Below are positions 8,788 to 18,115 of a stretch of DNA of 48,093 nt, piece after piece (position 1 is the stretch's first letter; every line of letters starts with the position of its first letter). The notes beneath the pieces were generated by a model, which saw only the letters and a list, made by a program, of their open reading frames with translations, did not search any database and was not told where the DNA came from. Made by a program: the position numbers and the translations under genes. Source of the DNA: Methylobacterium sp. J-068 (lineage in GTDB: Bacteria; Pseudomonadota; Alphaproteobacteria; Rhizobiales; Beijerinckiaceae). The DNA is taken from contig NZ_JAKSXY010000044.1 of assembly GCF_022829445.1 (NCBI RefSeq), positions 1-48,093 of the forward strand. Direction: 5' to 3'.

Positions 8788-9420
8788 CTAGCGGTTGGCG
8801 GTCATCGTCGGCGAGGTGACGCCGCCAAGCGAGACCCATGCCACCGTGTCGGCCGATTCCCGCTTGATGAAGACGTAGCCGGTCCGGTGCCAGGCCAGGA
8901 CCTCGTTCACCTTGTTGTCGAGGATGAAGTCGCCGCGATCCGTGACCAGGGTCAGCACGGCATGGCCCTCGCCCTTCTCGTCGATGACCACGGTCATCCG
9001 CATCGCCCGGCGCGGCAACCCGGCCTCGGCCAGGAGCTTGCGCTTGAGGAGCTGGTAATCCTCGCAATCGCCGGCGCCGTCCTCGGCGAGGTCCCAGCGG
9101 TCCGGCACGCCCCAATGCTCCTGGTCGGTGATCGGAGCCAGGGACTTGTTCACGCGGCGGTTCACCGCCGCGATGGTGGCCCAGATGGCGGGGGTGAGGG
9201 TGATGCGAGGGGGTTCGTTGCGGTCGATGGCGCATTCGGAGGCATAGCGCTGGCAGAAGGCGGCCCAGGCCGCGAGGGGCTTGGCCTCGTTCAGGGGCTG
9301 CGCCGAGGGGGAGACGACCGGCAGCGCTGCCAGGGTCTGGGCCCCGCTCGCGGATGCGCTCGCGGTCACCGCGGCCAGGGCCGCGAGAAGTGCCAGCGCG
9401 ATCGTCTTCGTCCTGCCCAT
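8788..9420 (-). CDS. LapG-like transglutaminase-type cysteine peptidase (second paralogue)
   Basis: 210 aa, a clear paralogue of the gene downstream, with the same order of motifs: signal peptide (residues 1-27, ending ASGA), GDCEDYQLLKRK (Cys119), GEGHAVLTLV (His153), FILDN (Asp168), and the same ending (MTANR against VATANR). The pair probably arose by tandem duplication and has since diverged. Between them are 174 nt with AT-rich segments, so each may have its own promoter. Role: periplasmic proteolysis of an unknown surface protein (inference from LapG). Confidence 0.86.
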   Translation of the reverse strand: MGRTKTIALALLAALAAVTASASASGAQTLAALPVVSPSAQPLNEAKPLAAWAAFCQRYASECAIDRNEPPRITLTPAIWATIAAVNRRVNKSLAPITDQEHWGVPDRWDLAEDGAGDCEDYQLLKRKLLAEAGLPRRAMRMTVVIDEKGEGHAVLTLVTDRGDFILDNKVNEVLAWHRTGYVFIKRESADTVAWVSLGGVTSPTMTANR

Positions 9421-9791
9421 GGCGGCGTCCCCAGGTCCAACGCCGTCACCGTGCCGCGCGGGGGCCTGTCCCGCGCTGAAGTCGATCCGTACAATTTTAG
9501 CGAATCGGCCCTCCGAGCCGGCCCTCCCGCATCACGCCGAACGCGTCGTCACGGCGATTCCGAAAAACTCCGCGATCGCCCCAAGCCATCGGTAACCCTG
9601 CTTCTCAAGGAACGCTTCAGGAGGCGGGCCGGCGAGGCTCACCGTGACTCGCGCGGGCGCCCTTGCTATGCCCCGCCCTCAAGCAGGCGGGCCAAGCGGC
9701 CTTGCGGGAGACGTCACCGGGCGGGCGATCGCCCCCCACGGGACGCAGCCCCCGCGCCGGACAGGCCCCTGAAGCGGATTCGTAGCGTGCC
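9421..9791. other. 371-nt intergenic region between divergent genes
   Basis: It separates the minus-strand peptidase gene from argS. I see no coding region with family resemblance, no strong hairpin and no clear regulatory palindrome. It must hold the promoters of both genes; a TTTTAGCGAAT stretch near 9495 is the only AT-rich part. Confidence 0.5.
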
Positions 9792-11540
9792 ATGAACATC
9801 TTCGTCACCTTCGAGGCCCGCGTCCGCGCGGCCGTGCAGGGCCTCATCCAGTCCGGGCAGCTGCCCGAGGGGCTCGACCTCGCCCGCGTGGTGGTGGAGC
9901 CGCCGCGCGATCCGAGCCACGGGGATCTGGCCACCAATGCCGCCCTGGTGCTGGCCAAGGAGGCCAGGACCAACCCGAAGGCGCTGGGCGAGACCCTGGC
10001 GGCCGCTCTGCGGAACGACCCGGACGTGCGCGAGGCGAGCGTCGCCGGACCGGGCTTCATCAATCTGCGGCTGGCGCCGGGCATGTTCCTCGACGTGGTG
10101 CGGGCCGCGCTCGAGCAGGGCGAGGCCTTCGGGCGGGGCGCCATGCCGGGGGGCCGGGTCAACATCGAGTACGTCTCGGCCAACCCGACCGGTCCGATGC
10201 ATGTGGGCCATGGCCGCGGCGCGGTGTTCGGCGACGCGCTGGCCAACCTGCTGGTCGCCGCCGGGCGCGACGTGACGCGCGAATACTACATCAACGACGC
10301 GGGCGCGCAGGTGGACGTGCTCGCCCGCTCCGCCTTCCTGCGCTACCGCGAGGCCCTGGGCGAGCCCGTCGGCCCGGTGCCGGAGGGGCTCTATCCGGGC
10401 GACTACCTCGTCCCGGTGGGCGCCAAGCTCGCCGAGACGCATGGCCGCGCGCTCCTCGACCAACCGGAAGCCGAATGGCTGCCCACGGTGCGGGCCTTCG
10501 CCATCGACGCGATGATGGACCTGATCCGGGCGGATCTGGCGCGCCTCGGCATCCACCACGACGTGTTCTTCTCGGAAGCAACCCTGAAGGACATCGTTCC
10601 GGCCCTCCTCGCCGAGCTTCGCGAGAAAGGCCTCGTCTACGAGGGGCGCCTGCCACCGCCCAAGGGCCAGTTGCCCGAGGATTGGGAGGACCGCGAGCAG
10701 ACCCTGTTCCGCACCGTCGAGTTCGGCGACGACGTCGACCGGCCGCTGCTGAAATCGGACGGCACGTTCACCTACTTCGCCTCCGACATCGCCTATCACC
10801 GGGACAAGATCGCGCGCGGGGCGACCGACCTCATCGACGTGCTCGGCGCCGACCATGGCGGCTACGTCAAGCGCATGCAGGCGGCGGTGAAGGCGGTGAG
10901 CGACGGGCAAGCCACCCTCGACGTGAAGCTGTGCCAGCTGGTGCGGCTGTTGCGCGCGGGCGAGCCCGTGAAGATGTCGAAGCGCGCGGGCGAGTTCATC
11001 ACGCTCCGCGAGGTCGTGGACGAGGTCGGGCGCGACCCGGTGCGCTTCATGATGCTCTACCGGAAGAACGACGCCACCCTGGATTTCGACCTCGCCAAGG
11101 TGGTCGAGCAGTCGAAGGAGAACCCGGTCTTCTACGTGCAATACGCCCATGCGCGCTGCGTCTCGGTCTTCCGCCAGGCCGCGCAGGCGATGCCGGGCGC
11201 GGATTTTTCGCGGGCCGCCCTGCTGCGCGAGGCCGATCTCGGGCTGCTGACCGATCCGGGCGAAATCGAGATCATGCGCCTGATCGCGCAGTATCCCCGC
11301 GTCATCGAGGCGGCGGCGACCGCGCATGAACCGCACCGGGTGGCTTTCTATCTCTACGAACTCGCCAGCGCGCTCCATGGTTTGTGGAACAAGGGCAAAG
11401 ACTTGCCTCAATTACGGTTTATTAATCCTGACGACCGAAACTCCACACGGGCTCGATTGGCCCTCGTTGAGGCTTTGCGAGGCGTCGTCGCCTCCGGCCT
11501 CGCGGTGTTGGGCGTCACCGCGCCGGACGAAATGCGGTGA
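9792..11540 (+). CDS. argS: Arginyl-tRNA synthetase
   Basis: 582 aa, a class I synthetase charging tRNA-Arg. N-terminal Add-1 domain (about 1-100); signature HVGH at 137-140 after [18 protein letters not shown] at about 394-398; C-terminal anticodon-binding DALR domain ending [13 protein letters not shown]. Length is normal. The last 60 codons contain a short patch (about 11400-11450) of unusual AT-ending codons, including TTA, TTT, ATT and AAT, in an otherwise GC-ending gene. It may hide a promoter for the next gene. It is followed after 30 nt by the SPOR gene. Confidence 0.97.
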   Translation: MNIFVTFEARVRAAVQGLIQSGQLPEGLDLARVVVEPPRDPSHGDLATNAALVLAKEARTNPKALGETLAAALRNDPDVREASVAGPGFINLRLAPGMFLDVVRAALEQGEAFGRGAMPGGRVNIEYVSANPTGPMHVGHGRGAVFGDALANLLVAAGRDVTREYYINDAGAQVDVLARSAFLRYREALGEPVGPVPEGLYPGDYLVPVGAKLAETHGRALLDQPEAEWLPTVRAFAIDAMMDLIRADLARLGIHHDVFFSEATLKDIVPALLAELREKGLVYEGRLPPPKGQLPEDWEDREQTLFRTVEFGDDVDRPLLKSDGTFTYFASDIAYHRDKIARGATDLIDVLGADHGGYVKRMQAAVKAVSDGQATLDVKLCQLVRLLRAGEPVKMSKRAGEFITLREVVDEVGRDPVRFMMLYRKNDATLDFDLAKVVEQSKENPVFYVQYAHARCVSVFRQAAQAMPGADFSRAALLREADLGLLTDPGEIEIMRLIAQYPRVIEAAATAHEPHRVAFYLYELASALHGLWNKGKDLPQLRFINPDDRNSTRARLALVEALRGVVASGLAVLGVTAPDEMR

Positions 11541-11570
11541 GGTGATCTCGGCGTGAAGAGGAATGCTGCC

Positions 11571-12989
11571 ATGACGACGAACGCTTCGCGAGCGACGGTC
11601 GATTTCGACGCCTTCGCGCGGGATCTGCAGCAGCCCCAGCCCTCGCCGAAGGCCCAGCCACAGGCGAAGGCCGATCCGCTGGCCGAACTCGCCCGCATCG
11701 TCGGGCAGGACGATCCCTTCCGGGCCCTCCTCCAGGCCCGCGATGCCCGCGCCGACGCCGTCTCCCAGCGCGCGCGCGTCGAGCCGAGCTTCGGGGAGGC
11801 ACCGGCGCAGCCGGCGCAAGCCTATGCCCCGCCGCCGCAGGCTGGCTCCCCGACCGACGCCTTCGACCAGTACCTCGCCTCCGTGGATCACGGCGCCTAC
11901 CATGACGGGCAGGGGCCGTATCCGGATGCGAACGCGGCCGAGTTCGCGCCGAACGATGCCGACGCCCGGGTCCGCCCCCTCGAGCGGCCGCGCCAGCGCA
12001 ACCGTCTCGTCTCGGTCGGCGCCGGCCTCGGCGTGCTCGCCCTGTGCGTGACCGGCGCGCTCGCCTGGCGCGGCCTGCACGGCAGCCATGGCGGCGGCAA
12101 CGGCGTGCCGACCATCCTGGCCGACACCGCACCCCTGAAGATCGCGCCGCAGAAAGCCGACGGCGTCGAGATTCCGGACCAGAACAAACAGATCTACGAC
12201 CGCACCGCCAAGGACGGCCAGATCCGCATCGTCAATCGCGAGGAGCAGCCCCTCGACGTCGCCCAGGCCGCCCGCGCGGCCCTGGGGTCGGGGGAGGGCA
12301 GCGCCACCCCGGGCAGTGCCGCGCCGACGGCCCAGGTCCAACCGTCACAAGGCCAGCCGTCGCAGGGCGGACTCGCGGATTCCCTCGGCGAGCCGCGCCG
12401 GGTCCGTACCGTCTCGGTGAAGCCCGACACCCCGCCCCCGCCGCCCCAGCGCGAGGCCTCGGCCGAAACGACCGCGACGCCGCCATCGGTGATCCCGACC
12501 ATGACCCTCCCGGGCGCCACCAATGACGGTGCCGCGGTCGGCTCCCTGCGCCAGCGCGCCACCCGGCTTCCGCCGCCGGCGATCACCACGCCGGTGGCCG
12601 AGGCGCCCGCCGCGACGCCGACCGAGCCCGCCCCCGCCCCGGCCCCGCGCGTGAAGGCGCCGCAGCGCGTCGCCGCCGTCGCGCCGGAAGCGACCTCCGC
12701 CATCGCCAGCCCGGCCCCCGCCGTGACGGCCGCGCCCGTCTCGGGCGGTGGCGGCTACGTCGTCCAGCTCGGCGTCCGCACCAGCGAGGGCGAGGCCCAG
12801 GCCGCCTTCCGCCAGATGCAGGGCAAGTACAGCCAGCTCTCCGGCCAGCCCACCCTGATCCGTCAGGCCGAGGTCAACGGCAAGACGATCTATCGCGTCC
12901 GCGTCGGACCGCTGGGCAAGACCGAGGCCTCGAACCTCTGCACCCAGTTGCAGGGCGCGGGCGGCCAGTGCTTCGTGGCCAAGAACTGA
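11571..12989 (+). CDS. SPOR domain-containing membrane protein
   Basis: 472 aa. A cytoplasmic N-terminal region of about 145 residues, rich in Pro/Gln/Ala, is followed by one membrane helix (VSVGAGLGVLALCVTGALAW), a long low-complexity periplasmic Ala/Pro/Thr linker and a C-terminal SPOR domain (about 397-472: GGYVVQLGVRTSEGEAQAAF, then TIYRVRVGPLGKTEAS). SPOR domains bind glycan strands lacking stem peptides at the septum, so a cell-division role is likely. ATG 11571 is preferred to an upstream GTG at 11553 because GAAGAGGA lies 8 nt before it. It occupies the standard alphaproteobacterial place between argS and nagZ. Confidence 0.9.
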   Translation: MTTNASRATVDFDAFARDLQQPQPSPKAQPQAKADPLAELARIVGQDDPFRALLQARDARADAVSQRARVEPSFGEAPAQPAQAYAPPPQAGSPTDAFDQYLASVDHGAYHDGQGPYPDANAAEFAPNDADARVRPLERPRQRNRLVSVGAGLGVLALCVTGALAWRGLHGSHGGGNGVPTILADTAPLKIAPQKADGVEIPDQNKQIYDRTAKDGQIRIVNREEQPLDVAQAARAALGSGEGSATPGSAAPTAQVQPSQGQPSQGGLADSLGEPRRVRTVSVKPDTPPPPPQREASAETTATPPSVIPTMTLPGATNDGAAVGSLRQRATRLPPPAITTPVAEAPAATPTEPAPAPAPRVKAPQRVAAVAPEATSAIASPAPAVTAAPVSGGGGYVVQLGVRTSEGEAQAAFRQMQGKYSQLSGQPTLIRQAEVNGKTIYRVRVGPLGKTEASNLCTQLQGAGGQCFVAKN

Positions 12990-13017
12990 TTTTTCGACGC
13001 GCTGATTTTTCGGCCCC
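12986..13017. repeat. 16-bp tandem repeat, two copies
   Basis: Two adjacent 16-bp units share CTGATTTTTCG, the first overlapping the stop of the SPOR gene. It could also supply weak T-runs for termination, but no stem is present. Confidence 0.6.
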
Positions 13018-13245
13018 GCCGTTCGAGGGCGGACCGCGTTCCGTGACGTGACCCGGTCCGGGCGCGGGAGGGCAGCCGCTCCCTGTGGCCGGAAGGTCAC
13101 GCGTCCGATCTCGCGTCCGCCTCCGCCCGTCGGACCATGGTCCGGCCCCATGCGGCAGCGATTCACGACACCGCGATTCGCCATGATTCCGGGCCGGCTC
13201 CCGCGAGCCGGCCCCCCGGTCCACTTCCGAGGACGCGTCCCCGCC

Positions 13246-14253
13246 ATGACCTCCCGTGCCCTGATCCTCGGTTGCGCCGGCAAGACCCTCTCGCCGCAGG
13301 AGGCCGCCTTCTTCCGCGACGTGGCGCCCTGGGGCTTCATCCTCTTCAAGCGCAACATCGGCACGCCCGACGAGGTCCGGGCGCTCACGGATGCGCTGCG
13401 GGCCACCGTGGGGCGGGCCGACGCGCCGATCCTGATCGACCAGGAGGGCGGCCGGGTGCAGCGCATGGGTCCGCCGCATTGGCCGGCCTACCCGGCGGGA
13501 CGGCGTTTCGGCGGCCTCAACGGCTCGGCCGCCACCATCGCGCGCCTCGGCGCGCGACTGATGGCCCATGATCTCACCAGCGTCGGCATCAACGTCGATT
13601 GCGCCCCCGTCCTCGACGTGCCCGTGGCGGGCGCCCACGACGTGATCGGGGACCGGGCCTACGACACGGCGCCGGAGCGCGTGGCCGAGATCGGCCGGGC
13701 GGTGGCCGAAGGGCTGATGCAGGGCGGCGTCCTGCCGGTGATGAAGCACATTCCCGGGCATGGCCGCGCCGGATGCGACAGCCACAAGGGTCTGCCCGTG
13801 GTGGAGGCGAGCCTCGAATCCCTGAGCGCGCAGGATTTCGTGCCCTTCCGGGCGCTCGCCGACCTGCCCATGGCCATGAGCGCCCACGTGGTCCTCACCG
13901 CCCTGGACCCAGCCCACCCGGCGACGCAATCGGCCATCGTGATCCGCGACGTCATCCGGGGGGCCATCGGTTTCGACGGCCTCCTGATGACCGACGACCT
14001 CTCGATGCACGCCCTCCAGGGCGACTTCCGTACCCGCACCGAGGCGTGCTTCACCGCCGGGATCGATGTCGGCCTGCATTGTAACGGCGACCGGGACGAG
14101 ATGTCCGGCGTCGCCGAGGGCGCGCCGCTCCTCGTCGGCGATGCCCTGCGCCGGGCCGAGGCCGCCCTGGCGCGCCTGCCCGCCAGCACCGAGGCGTTCG
14201 ACGTGCGCGAGGCCCGTGCCCGCTTCGCAGCCGCCCTGTCGCTGGCCGCCTGA
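13246..14253 (+). CDS. nagZ: Beta-N-acetylhexosaminidase (GH3)
   Basis: 335 aa, a cytosolic enzyme of peptidoglycan recycling that removes N-acetylglucosamine from GlcNAc-anhydromuropeptides. [12 protein letters not shown] near residues 64-74, the NagZ loop [19 protein letters not shown] at 166-183 carrying the His general acid/base, and [10 protein letters not shown] with the nucleophile Asp250 are all intact. The ATG at 13246 gives the usual N-terminus; longer in-frame versions run into unrelated Arg/Pro-rich sequence. In many relatives scpA and scpB follow; here tatA follows after 221 nt. Confidence 0.95.
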   Translation: MTSRALILGCAGKTLSPQEAAFFRDVAPWGFILFKRNIGTPDEVRALTDALRATVGRADAPILIDQEGGRVQRMGPPHWPAYPAGRRFGGLNGSAATIARLGARLMAHDLTSVGINVDCAPVLDVPVAGAHDVIGDRAYDTAPERVAEIGRAVAEGLMQGGVLPVMKHIPGHGRAGCDSHKGLPVVEASLESLSAQDFVPFRALADLPMAMSAHVVLTALDPAHPATQSAIVIRDVIRGAIGFDGLLMTDDLSMHALQGDFRTRTEACFTAGIDVGLHCNGDRDEMSGVAEGAPLLVGDALRRAEAALARLPASTEAFDVREARARFAAALSLAA

Positions 14254-14474
14254 TCCAGACGCACCGTGACGCGGCTCGATCGCGAGACATCGGCGCCGCG
14301 CCGGTCTATGACCCGGCGCCGGGCCGCGAACTTGCATGCCCGCGCTGCGGCGATCGGAACGCGCGGGGAATTACCCGCACTTCTTGTGCTCGGTGTGCCC
14401 GATCCTTAGGTTCGCCCCTGATCGACACACGAGACGGCGCAGCAGGGTTCGGGTTGCAGCGCGGGAGGTTTGCC

Positions 14475-14732
14475 ATGGGCAGCATGAGTATCTGGCACTG
14501 GATCATCGTCGCCGGCATCGTGATGCTGCTGTTCGGACGCGGCAAGGTCTCGGACCTGATGGGCGACGTCGCCAAGGGCATCAAGGCCTTCAAGAAGGGC
14601 ATGGCCGAGGACGAGACGCCGGCCGCCACCGCCGTGCCGCCGCCGAGCACCGGCGAACCCGTGCGCACGCTGCCGCACCAGGGCGAGCCGGCCACCGCCA
14701 ACACGGTTGCGGCCGACCGCAAGGTGGTCTGA
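14475..14732 (+). CDS. tatA: Sec-independent protein translocase subunit TatA
   Basis: 85 aa. One N-terminal membrane helix ([15 protein letters not shown]), a hinge ([20 protein letters not shown]) and an amphipathic helix followed by a variable acidic tail. TatA multimers form the pore that exports folded twin-arginine substrates. The ATG at 14475 has GGGAGG 6 nt upstream; an upstream in-frame start at 14454 would add residues foreign to the family. First gene of tatABC. Confidence 0.95.
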   Translation: MGSMSIWHWIIVAGIVMLLFGRGKVSDLMGDVAKGIKAFKKGMAEDETPAATAVPPPSTGEPVRTLPHQGEPATANTVAADRKVV

Positions 14733-14797
14733 CGCGCGCAACGCGAAATGGGGCGCTGCGGCCGGTCACGGGTCTGGCGGAATCCGCCGCGACCTGC

Positions 14798-14833
14798 GAT
14801 GGGCAGCGCGCCGCTGATGGACAGCGCACGGCC
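14798..14833. repeat. 18-bp tandem duplication between tatA and tatB
   Basis: Two units starting at 14798 and 14816 share GATGG and CAGCGC with 14 of 18 bases identical. It lies in the 118-nt gap between tatA and tatB and is non-coding. Confidence 0.55.
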
Positions 14834-14850
14834 GCGGGACAGTCGACACC

Positions 14851-15420
14851 ATGTTTGACATGAGTTGGGGCGAGGTGATGCTGATCGGCGGCGTCGCCCT
14901 CATCGTCATCGGCCCGAAGGATCTGCCCAAGGCCCTGCGCACGGTGGGCCAGATCACCGGCAAGATGCGCCGCATGGCCGGCGAATTTCAGTCCCAGTTC
15001 AACGAGGCGATCCGCGAGGCCGAGTTCGACGAGATCCGCCGCGAGGTGGACGGCGTCAAGAAATCGGCCGGCACGATGGGACCGGTGTTCAACCCGGTCC
15101 AGACCATCCGCGACGAGCTGAAGGGCGCGGTCGACGGCCGGGCCGAAACGAAGACCACCCCGTCGCCGACGCAGGGGCTCGCCAACGTCGCCGACCAGCT
15201 GGCGGATCGCGAGAACACGATCGCGGCGCCCGCGCCGCATCCGCCGGCCCCCTCCGTGGAATCGCTGCCGGACCTGCCCCCGCGGCCCGCGCCGGACGCG
15301 CCCGCGACCCATACCTGGAGCGCCGACCCGCTCACCCCTCCGAGTTCCACCACGCCCGGTCCCGTCGCGCCGCCCCGTCCCGAGACGCCCGCCAAACCCG
15401 AGCTTGATTCCGGCCGATGA
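14851..15420 (+). CDS. tatB: Sec-independent protein translocase subunit TatB
   Basis: 189 aa. It begins [20 protein letters not shown], the typical TatB start, with [14 protein letters not shown] after the helix (TatB-type GP hinge), a charged amphipathic and coiled region to about residue 110, and a Pro-rich cytoplasmic tail. With TatC it forms the receptor for twin-arginine signal peptides. Its stop overlaps tatC by 4 nt (ATGA), so the two are translationally coupled. Confidence 0.95.
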   Translation: MFDMSWGEVMLIGGVALIVIGPKDLPKALRTVGQITGKMRRMAGEFQSQFNEAIREAEFDEIRREVDGVKKSAGTMGPVFNPVQTIRDELKGAVDGRAETKTTPSPTQGLANVADQLADRENTIAAPAPHPPAPSVESLPDLPPRPAPDAPATHTWSADPLTPPSSTTPGPVAPPRPETPAKPELDSGR

Positions 15421-16217
15421 GCAACGAGACCGACGACGCCGAGATCGAAGCCTCGCGGGCCCCGCTCCTCGACCATCTCATCGAATTGCGCGCGCGGCTG
15501 ATCAAGTCGCTGGCCGCCTTCGTGGTGATGTTCTTCGCGTGCTTCTTCTTCTCGCGGCACATCTACAACCTGCTGGTCTACCCCTACGTCTCCGTGGTGG
15601 GCGTCGAGAACGCCAAGCTGATCGCGACCCACTTCCTCGAGCAGGTGTTCACCAACATCAAGCTCAGCGTGTTCGGCGCCGGCTTCCTGGCGTTCCCGGT
15701 CATCGCGACGCAGATCTACGCCTTCGTGGCGCCGGGCCTGTACCGCAACGAGCGCCAGGCCTTCCTGCCCTACCTCGTGGCGACGCCGGTGTTCTTCGTC
15801 CTCGGCGCGCTGGTGGTGTTCTTCCTGGCGATGCCGCTGCTGATCCAGTTCTCGGTCTCGCTGCAACAGATCGGCCAGCCGGGGGAGGCGACGATCGCGC
15901 TCCTGCCGAAGGTGGACGAGTATCTCTCGCTCATCATGACGCTGATCTTCGCCTTCGGCATCGCCTTCCAGCTGCCCGTGATCCTGACATTGCTCGGGCA
16001 GATCGGCGTCATCGACACCGCGTTCCTGCGCGAGAAGCGCCGCTACGCCATCGTGCTCGTCTTCGTGGCCGCCGCCGTGCTGACGCCGCCGGACGTGATC
16101 TCGCAGCTCTCCCTCGCGATTCCGATGCTCCTGCTCTACGAGGCCTCGATCTTCTCGGTGGCCCGTGTCGAGCGCCGCCGCGCGGCCCAGCGCAAGGCCG
16201 AGGGACTGGAGCCGTAG
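15417..16217 (+). CDS. tatC: Sec-independent protein translocase subunit TatC
   Basis: 266 aa with six membrane helices. The cytoplasmic N-terminus [18 protein letters not shown] is the family hallmark, with the conserved HLxELRx[11 protein letters not shown] and the late [11 protein letters not shown] loop are also typical. It recognises the twin-arginine motif. It is the last gene of tatABC. In most alphaproteobacteria serS follows; here a convergent acyltransferase gene ends 16 nt away. Confidence 0.96.
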   Translation: MSNETDDAEIEASRAPLLDHLIELRARLIKSLAAFVVMFFACFFFSRHIYNLLVYPYVSVVGVENAKLIATHFLEQVFTNIKLSVFGAGFLAFPVIATQIYAFVAPGLYRNERQAFLPYLVATPVFFVLGALVVFFLAMPLLIQFSVSLQQIGQPGEATIALLPKVDEYLSLIMTLIFAFGIAFQLPVILTLLGQIGVIDTAFLREKRRYAIVLVFVAAAVLTPPDVISQLSLAIPMLLLYEASIFSVARVERRRAAQRKAEGLEP

Positions 16218-16233
16218 GGCCGCGGGCCCCCTA

Positions 16234-16980
16234 TCACCCCTGGGCGTTCAGGGCCGTCTCCGGGGCGCCCGGCGGGCGCCAGCGGTCGAGCTCGGCGTCG
16301 ATCGCCCCTTGCGTGCCGCGCATGAACTCGGGTCCGCTCAGGCCCGGAGGCAGCGGCGCGAGGTAGCTCACCGTCACGGCGCCCGGCCGGTGACGGGCGC
16401 CGCCATGCGGCCAGTAGAGGCCGGAATTGACCGCCACGGGGAGTACGCTCAACCCCAGCTTGGCGTAGAGCAGCTCGACGCCGCGCTTGAACTGCACGGG
16501 CTCCGCGATGCCGCCGCGCGTGCCCTCGGGGAACATCAGCACCGAGCGGCCGTCCGCGATGGCCGCGCGGCTCTCGTCGATCATCACCCGCAGGGCCTGT
16601 GTGCCGTTGGCCCGGTCGATGATGATCATCGGCGACCGGCGCAGGAACCAGCCGACGATGGGAATCGCCACGAGCTCGCGCTTGGCCACGATGGCGACGT
16701 TGGGCACCAGCACGAGGAAGGCCAGGGTCTCCCAGGCCGATTGGTGGTTGGCGACGATGAGGCAGGGCTCGGACGGAATCCGGGCGCGGCCCTCCTCGAC
16801 GTAGGTCAGCCCGACGATGCGCGCGAGGCCGAACAGGATGCCCCGCGACCACAGGCGCGTGAAGGCGCGGATCGGCCGCGCCGGCGCGCCGAGGGCGGCC
16901 AGCACCGCCAGCGGCAGGATGAACAGGGCGGTCCAGCCGGCCCAGTAGGCGTTGAAGAGCGCGGAGCGGATGCGCGACAC
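16234..16980 (-). CDS. plsC: 1-acyl-sn-glycerol-3-phosphate acyltransferase
   Basis: 248 aa inner-membrane enzyme that adds the second acyl chain to make phosphatidic acid. An N-terminal hydrophobic stretch (LFILPLAVLAAL) is followed by acyltransferase block I LIVANHQSAWET (catalytic His), a block II-like IVGWFLRRSPMIIIDR, and block III MFPEGTRGG. The GTG start at 16980 follows GAGGGA at a normal distance and puts the membrane segment at the N-terminus; further upstream the frame is Arg-rich and unlike the family. It is convergent with tatC and divergent from xth. Confidence 0.9.
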   Translation of the reverse strand: MSRIRSALFNAYWAGWTALFILPLAVLAALGAPARPIRAFTRLWSRGILFGLARIVGLTYVEEGRARIPSEPCLIVANHQSAWETLAFLVLVPNVAIVAKRELVAIPIVGWFLRRSPMIIIDRANGTQALRVMIDESRAAIADGRSVLMFPEGTRGGIAEPVQFKRGVELLYAKLGLSVLPVAVNSGLYWPHGGARHRPGAVTVSYLAPLPPGLSGPEFMRGTQGAIDAELDRWRPPGAPETALNAQG

Positions 16981-17146
16981 GTGACGGTCCCTCGATCTCG
17001 CCCGAGGCCGGATCCGACACGGATCGCGAATCGCGGGCGCGGCATTTCCCCGGCGACGGCGGCGGCGATCCGGTCTATGCCGGCCCGCCGCGCCGACGCG
17101 CGCACGATCCTTTAAACGTTTTCCAGCCTCACGCGAGCCGAACGCC

Positions 17147-17956
17147 GTGCGCCTCACCGTCACCACCTGGAACATCAACTCGGTGCGCCTGCGCATCGAC
17201 TCGGTCCTGCGCTTCCTCGCCGAGGCGCGGCCCGACGTGCTCTGCCTGCAGGAGACGAAGTGCCCGGACGACGCGTTTCCGCTGAAGGCCCTGCGCGGGT
17301 CCGGCTACGAGCACGTCGTGTTCGCGGGCCAGAAGGGCTATAACGGCGTCGCGATCCTCTCGCGCTTCCCCCTCGTGACCCGCGAGGTGATGGCCTTCTG
17401 CGAGCGCCAGGACGCGCGCCACATCTCGGCGGTGCTGGGACCGGAGGCCGGCAAGGCCGCCGGCATCGCGCTGCACGACTTCTACGTACCGGCCGGCGGC
17501 GACGTGCCCGACCGCGCCCTCAACCCGAAATTCGGCCACAAGCTCGACTTCCTCGCCGATCTGCGCGCCTGGGGCGGGCGCCGGGCCGGCGGCCCGGCGA
17601 TCCTGGTGGGCGACCTCAACGTGGCGCCGCTCGAGCACGACGTCTGGTCGCACAAGCAGCTCCTCGACGTGGTGAGCCACACCCCCGTCGAGACGCAAGC
17701 GCTCGAGACCCTGCGGGGCGAGGCCGGCTGGGTCGACGCGGCCCGCCTGCTCGTGCCGGAGCCGGAGAAGATCTACACGTGGTGGAGCTACCGCTCGCCC
17801 GACTGGGCCGCCGCCAACAAGGGCCGCCGCCTCGACCACGCCTGGGTCTCGCCCGACCTCGCCGGCACGGTCCGGGACGTCGCCGTGGCCCGCCACGCGC
17901 GCGGCTGGGAGCGCCCCTCCGACCACGCGCCGGTGACGCTGACCCTGGACCTCTGA
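17147..17956 (+). CDS. xth: Exodeoxyribonuclease III (AP endonuclease)
   Basis: 269 aa EEP-fold nuclease of base-excision repair. It shows TWNINSVRLR at the N-terminus, LCLQETK with the metal-binding Glu, FYVPAGGD, LVGDLNVAPLEHDVW with the active-site Asp-Asn, DHAWVSP and SDHAPV with the catalytic His. It starts at GTG 17147. In many alphaproteobacteria xth follows ftsK-lolA; here ftsK-lolA are 29 kb away at the right end, in the opposite orientation. Confidence 0.94.
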   Translation: MRLTVTTWNINSVRLRIDSVLRFLAEARPDVLCLQETKCPDDAFPLKALRGSGYEHVVFAGQKGYNGVAILSRFPLVTREVMAFCERQDARHISAVLGPEAGKAAGIALHDFYVPAGGDVPDRALNPKFGHKLDFLADLRAWGGRRAGGPAILVGDLNVAPLEHDVWSHKQLLDVVSHTPVETQALETLRGEAGWVDAARLLVPEPEKIYTWWSYRSPDWAAANKGRRLDHAWVSPDLAGTVRDVAVARHARGWERPSDHAPVTLTLDL

Positions 17957-18042
17957 CGCGGGCCCCGGGCACGGCGCGATCGGCGACACAGGACGGCGCC
18001 CGGCTCTCCCGAGGGCATCCGCCGCGATGGCTCACGCCGCTC

Positions 18043-18060
18043 CTGTCACCCGCCGGTCAT
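18043..18060 (+). promoter_or_regulatory. Pho box upstream of btaA
   Basis: CTGTCAC-CCGC-CGGTCAT matches the PhoB site (two 7-bp CTGTCAT-like repeats separated by 4 bp) at 12 of 14 repeat positions. It lies 55 nt before the btaA start, where PhoB activates in related bacteria. Betaine-lipid synthesis is known to be induced by phosphate starvation through PhoB in Sinorhizobium. Confidence 0.72.
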
Positions 18061-18115
18061 GCGAAGCGCGTAGGGGCGGCGTCCATCGTCGTCGGTGGAC
18101 AGCCCGAGAGCCCGC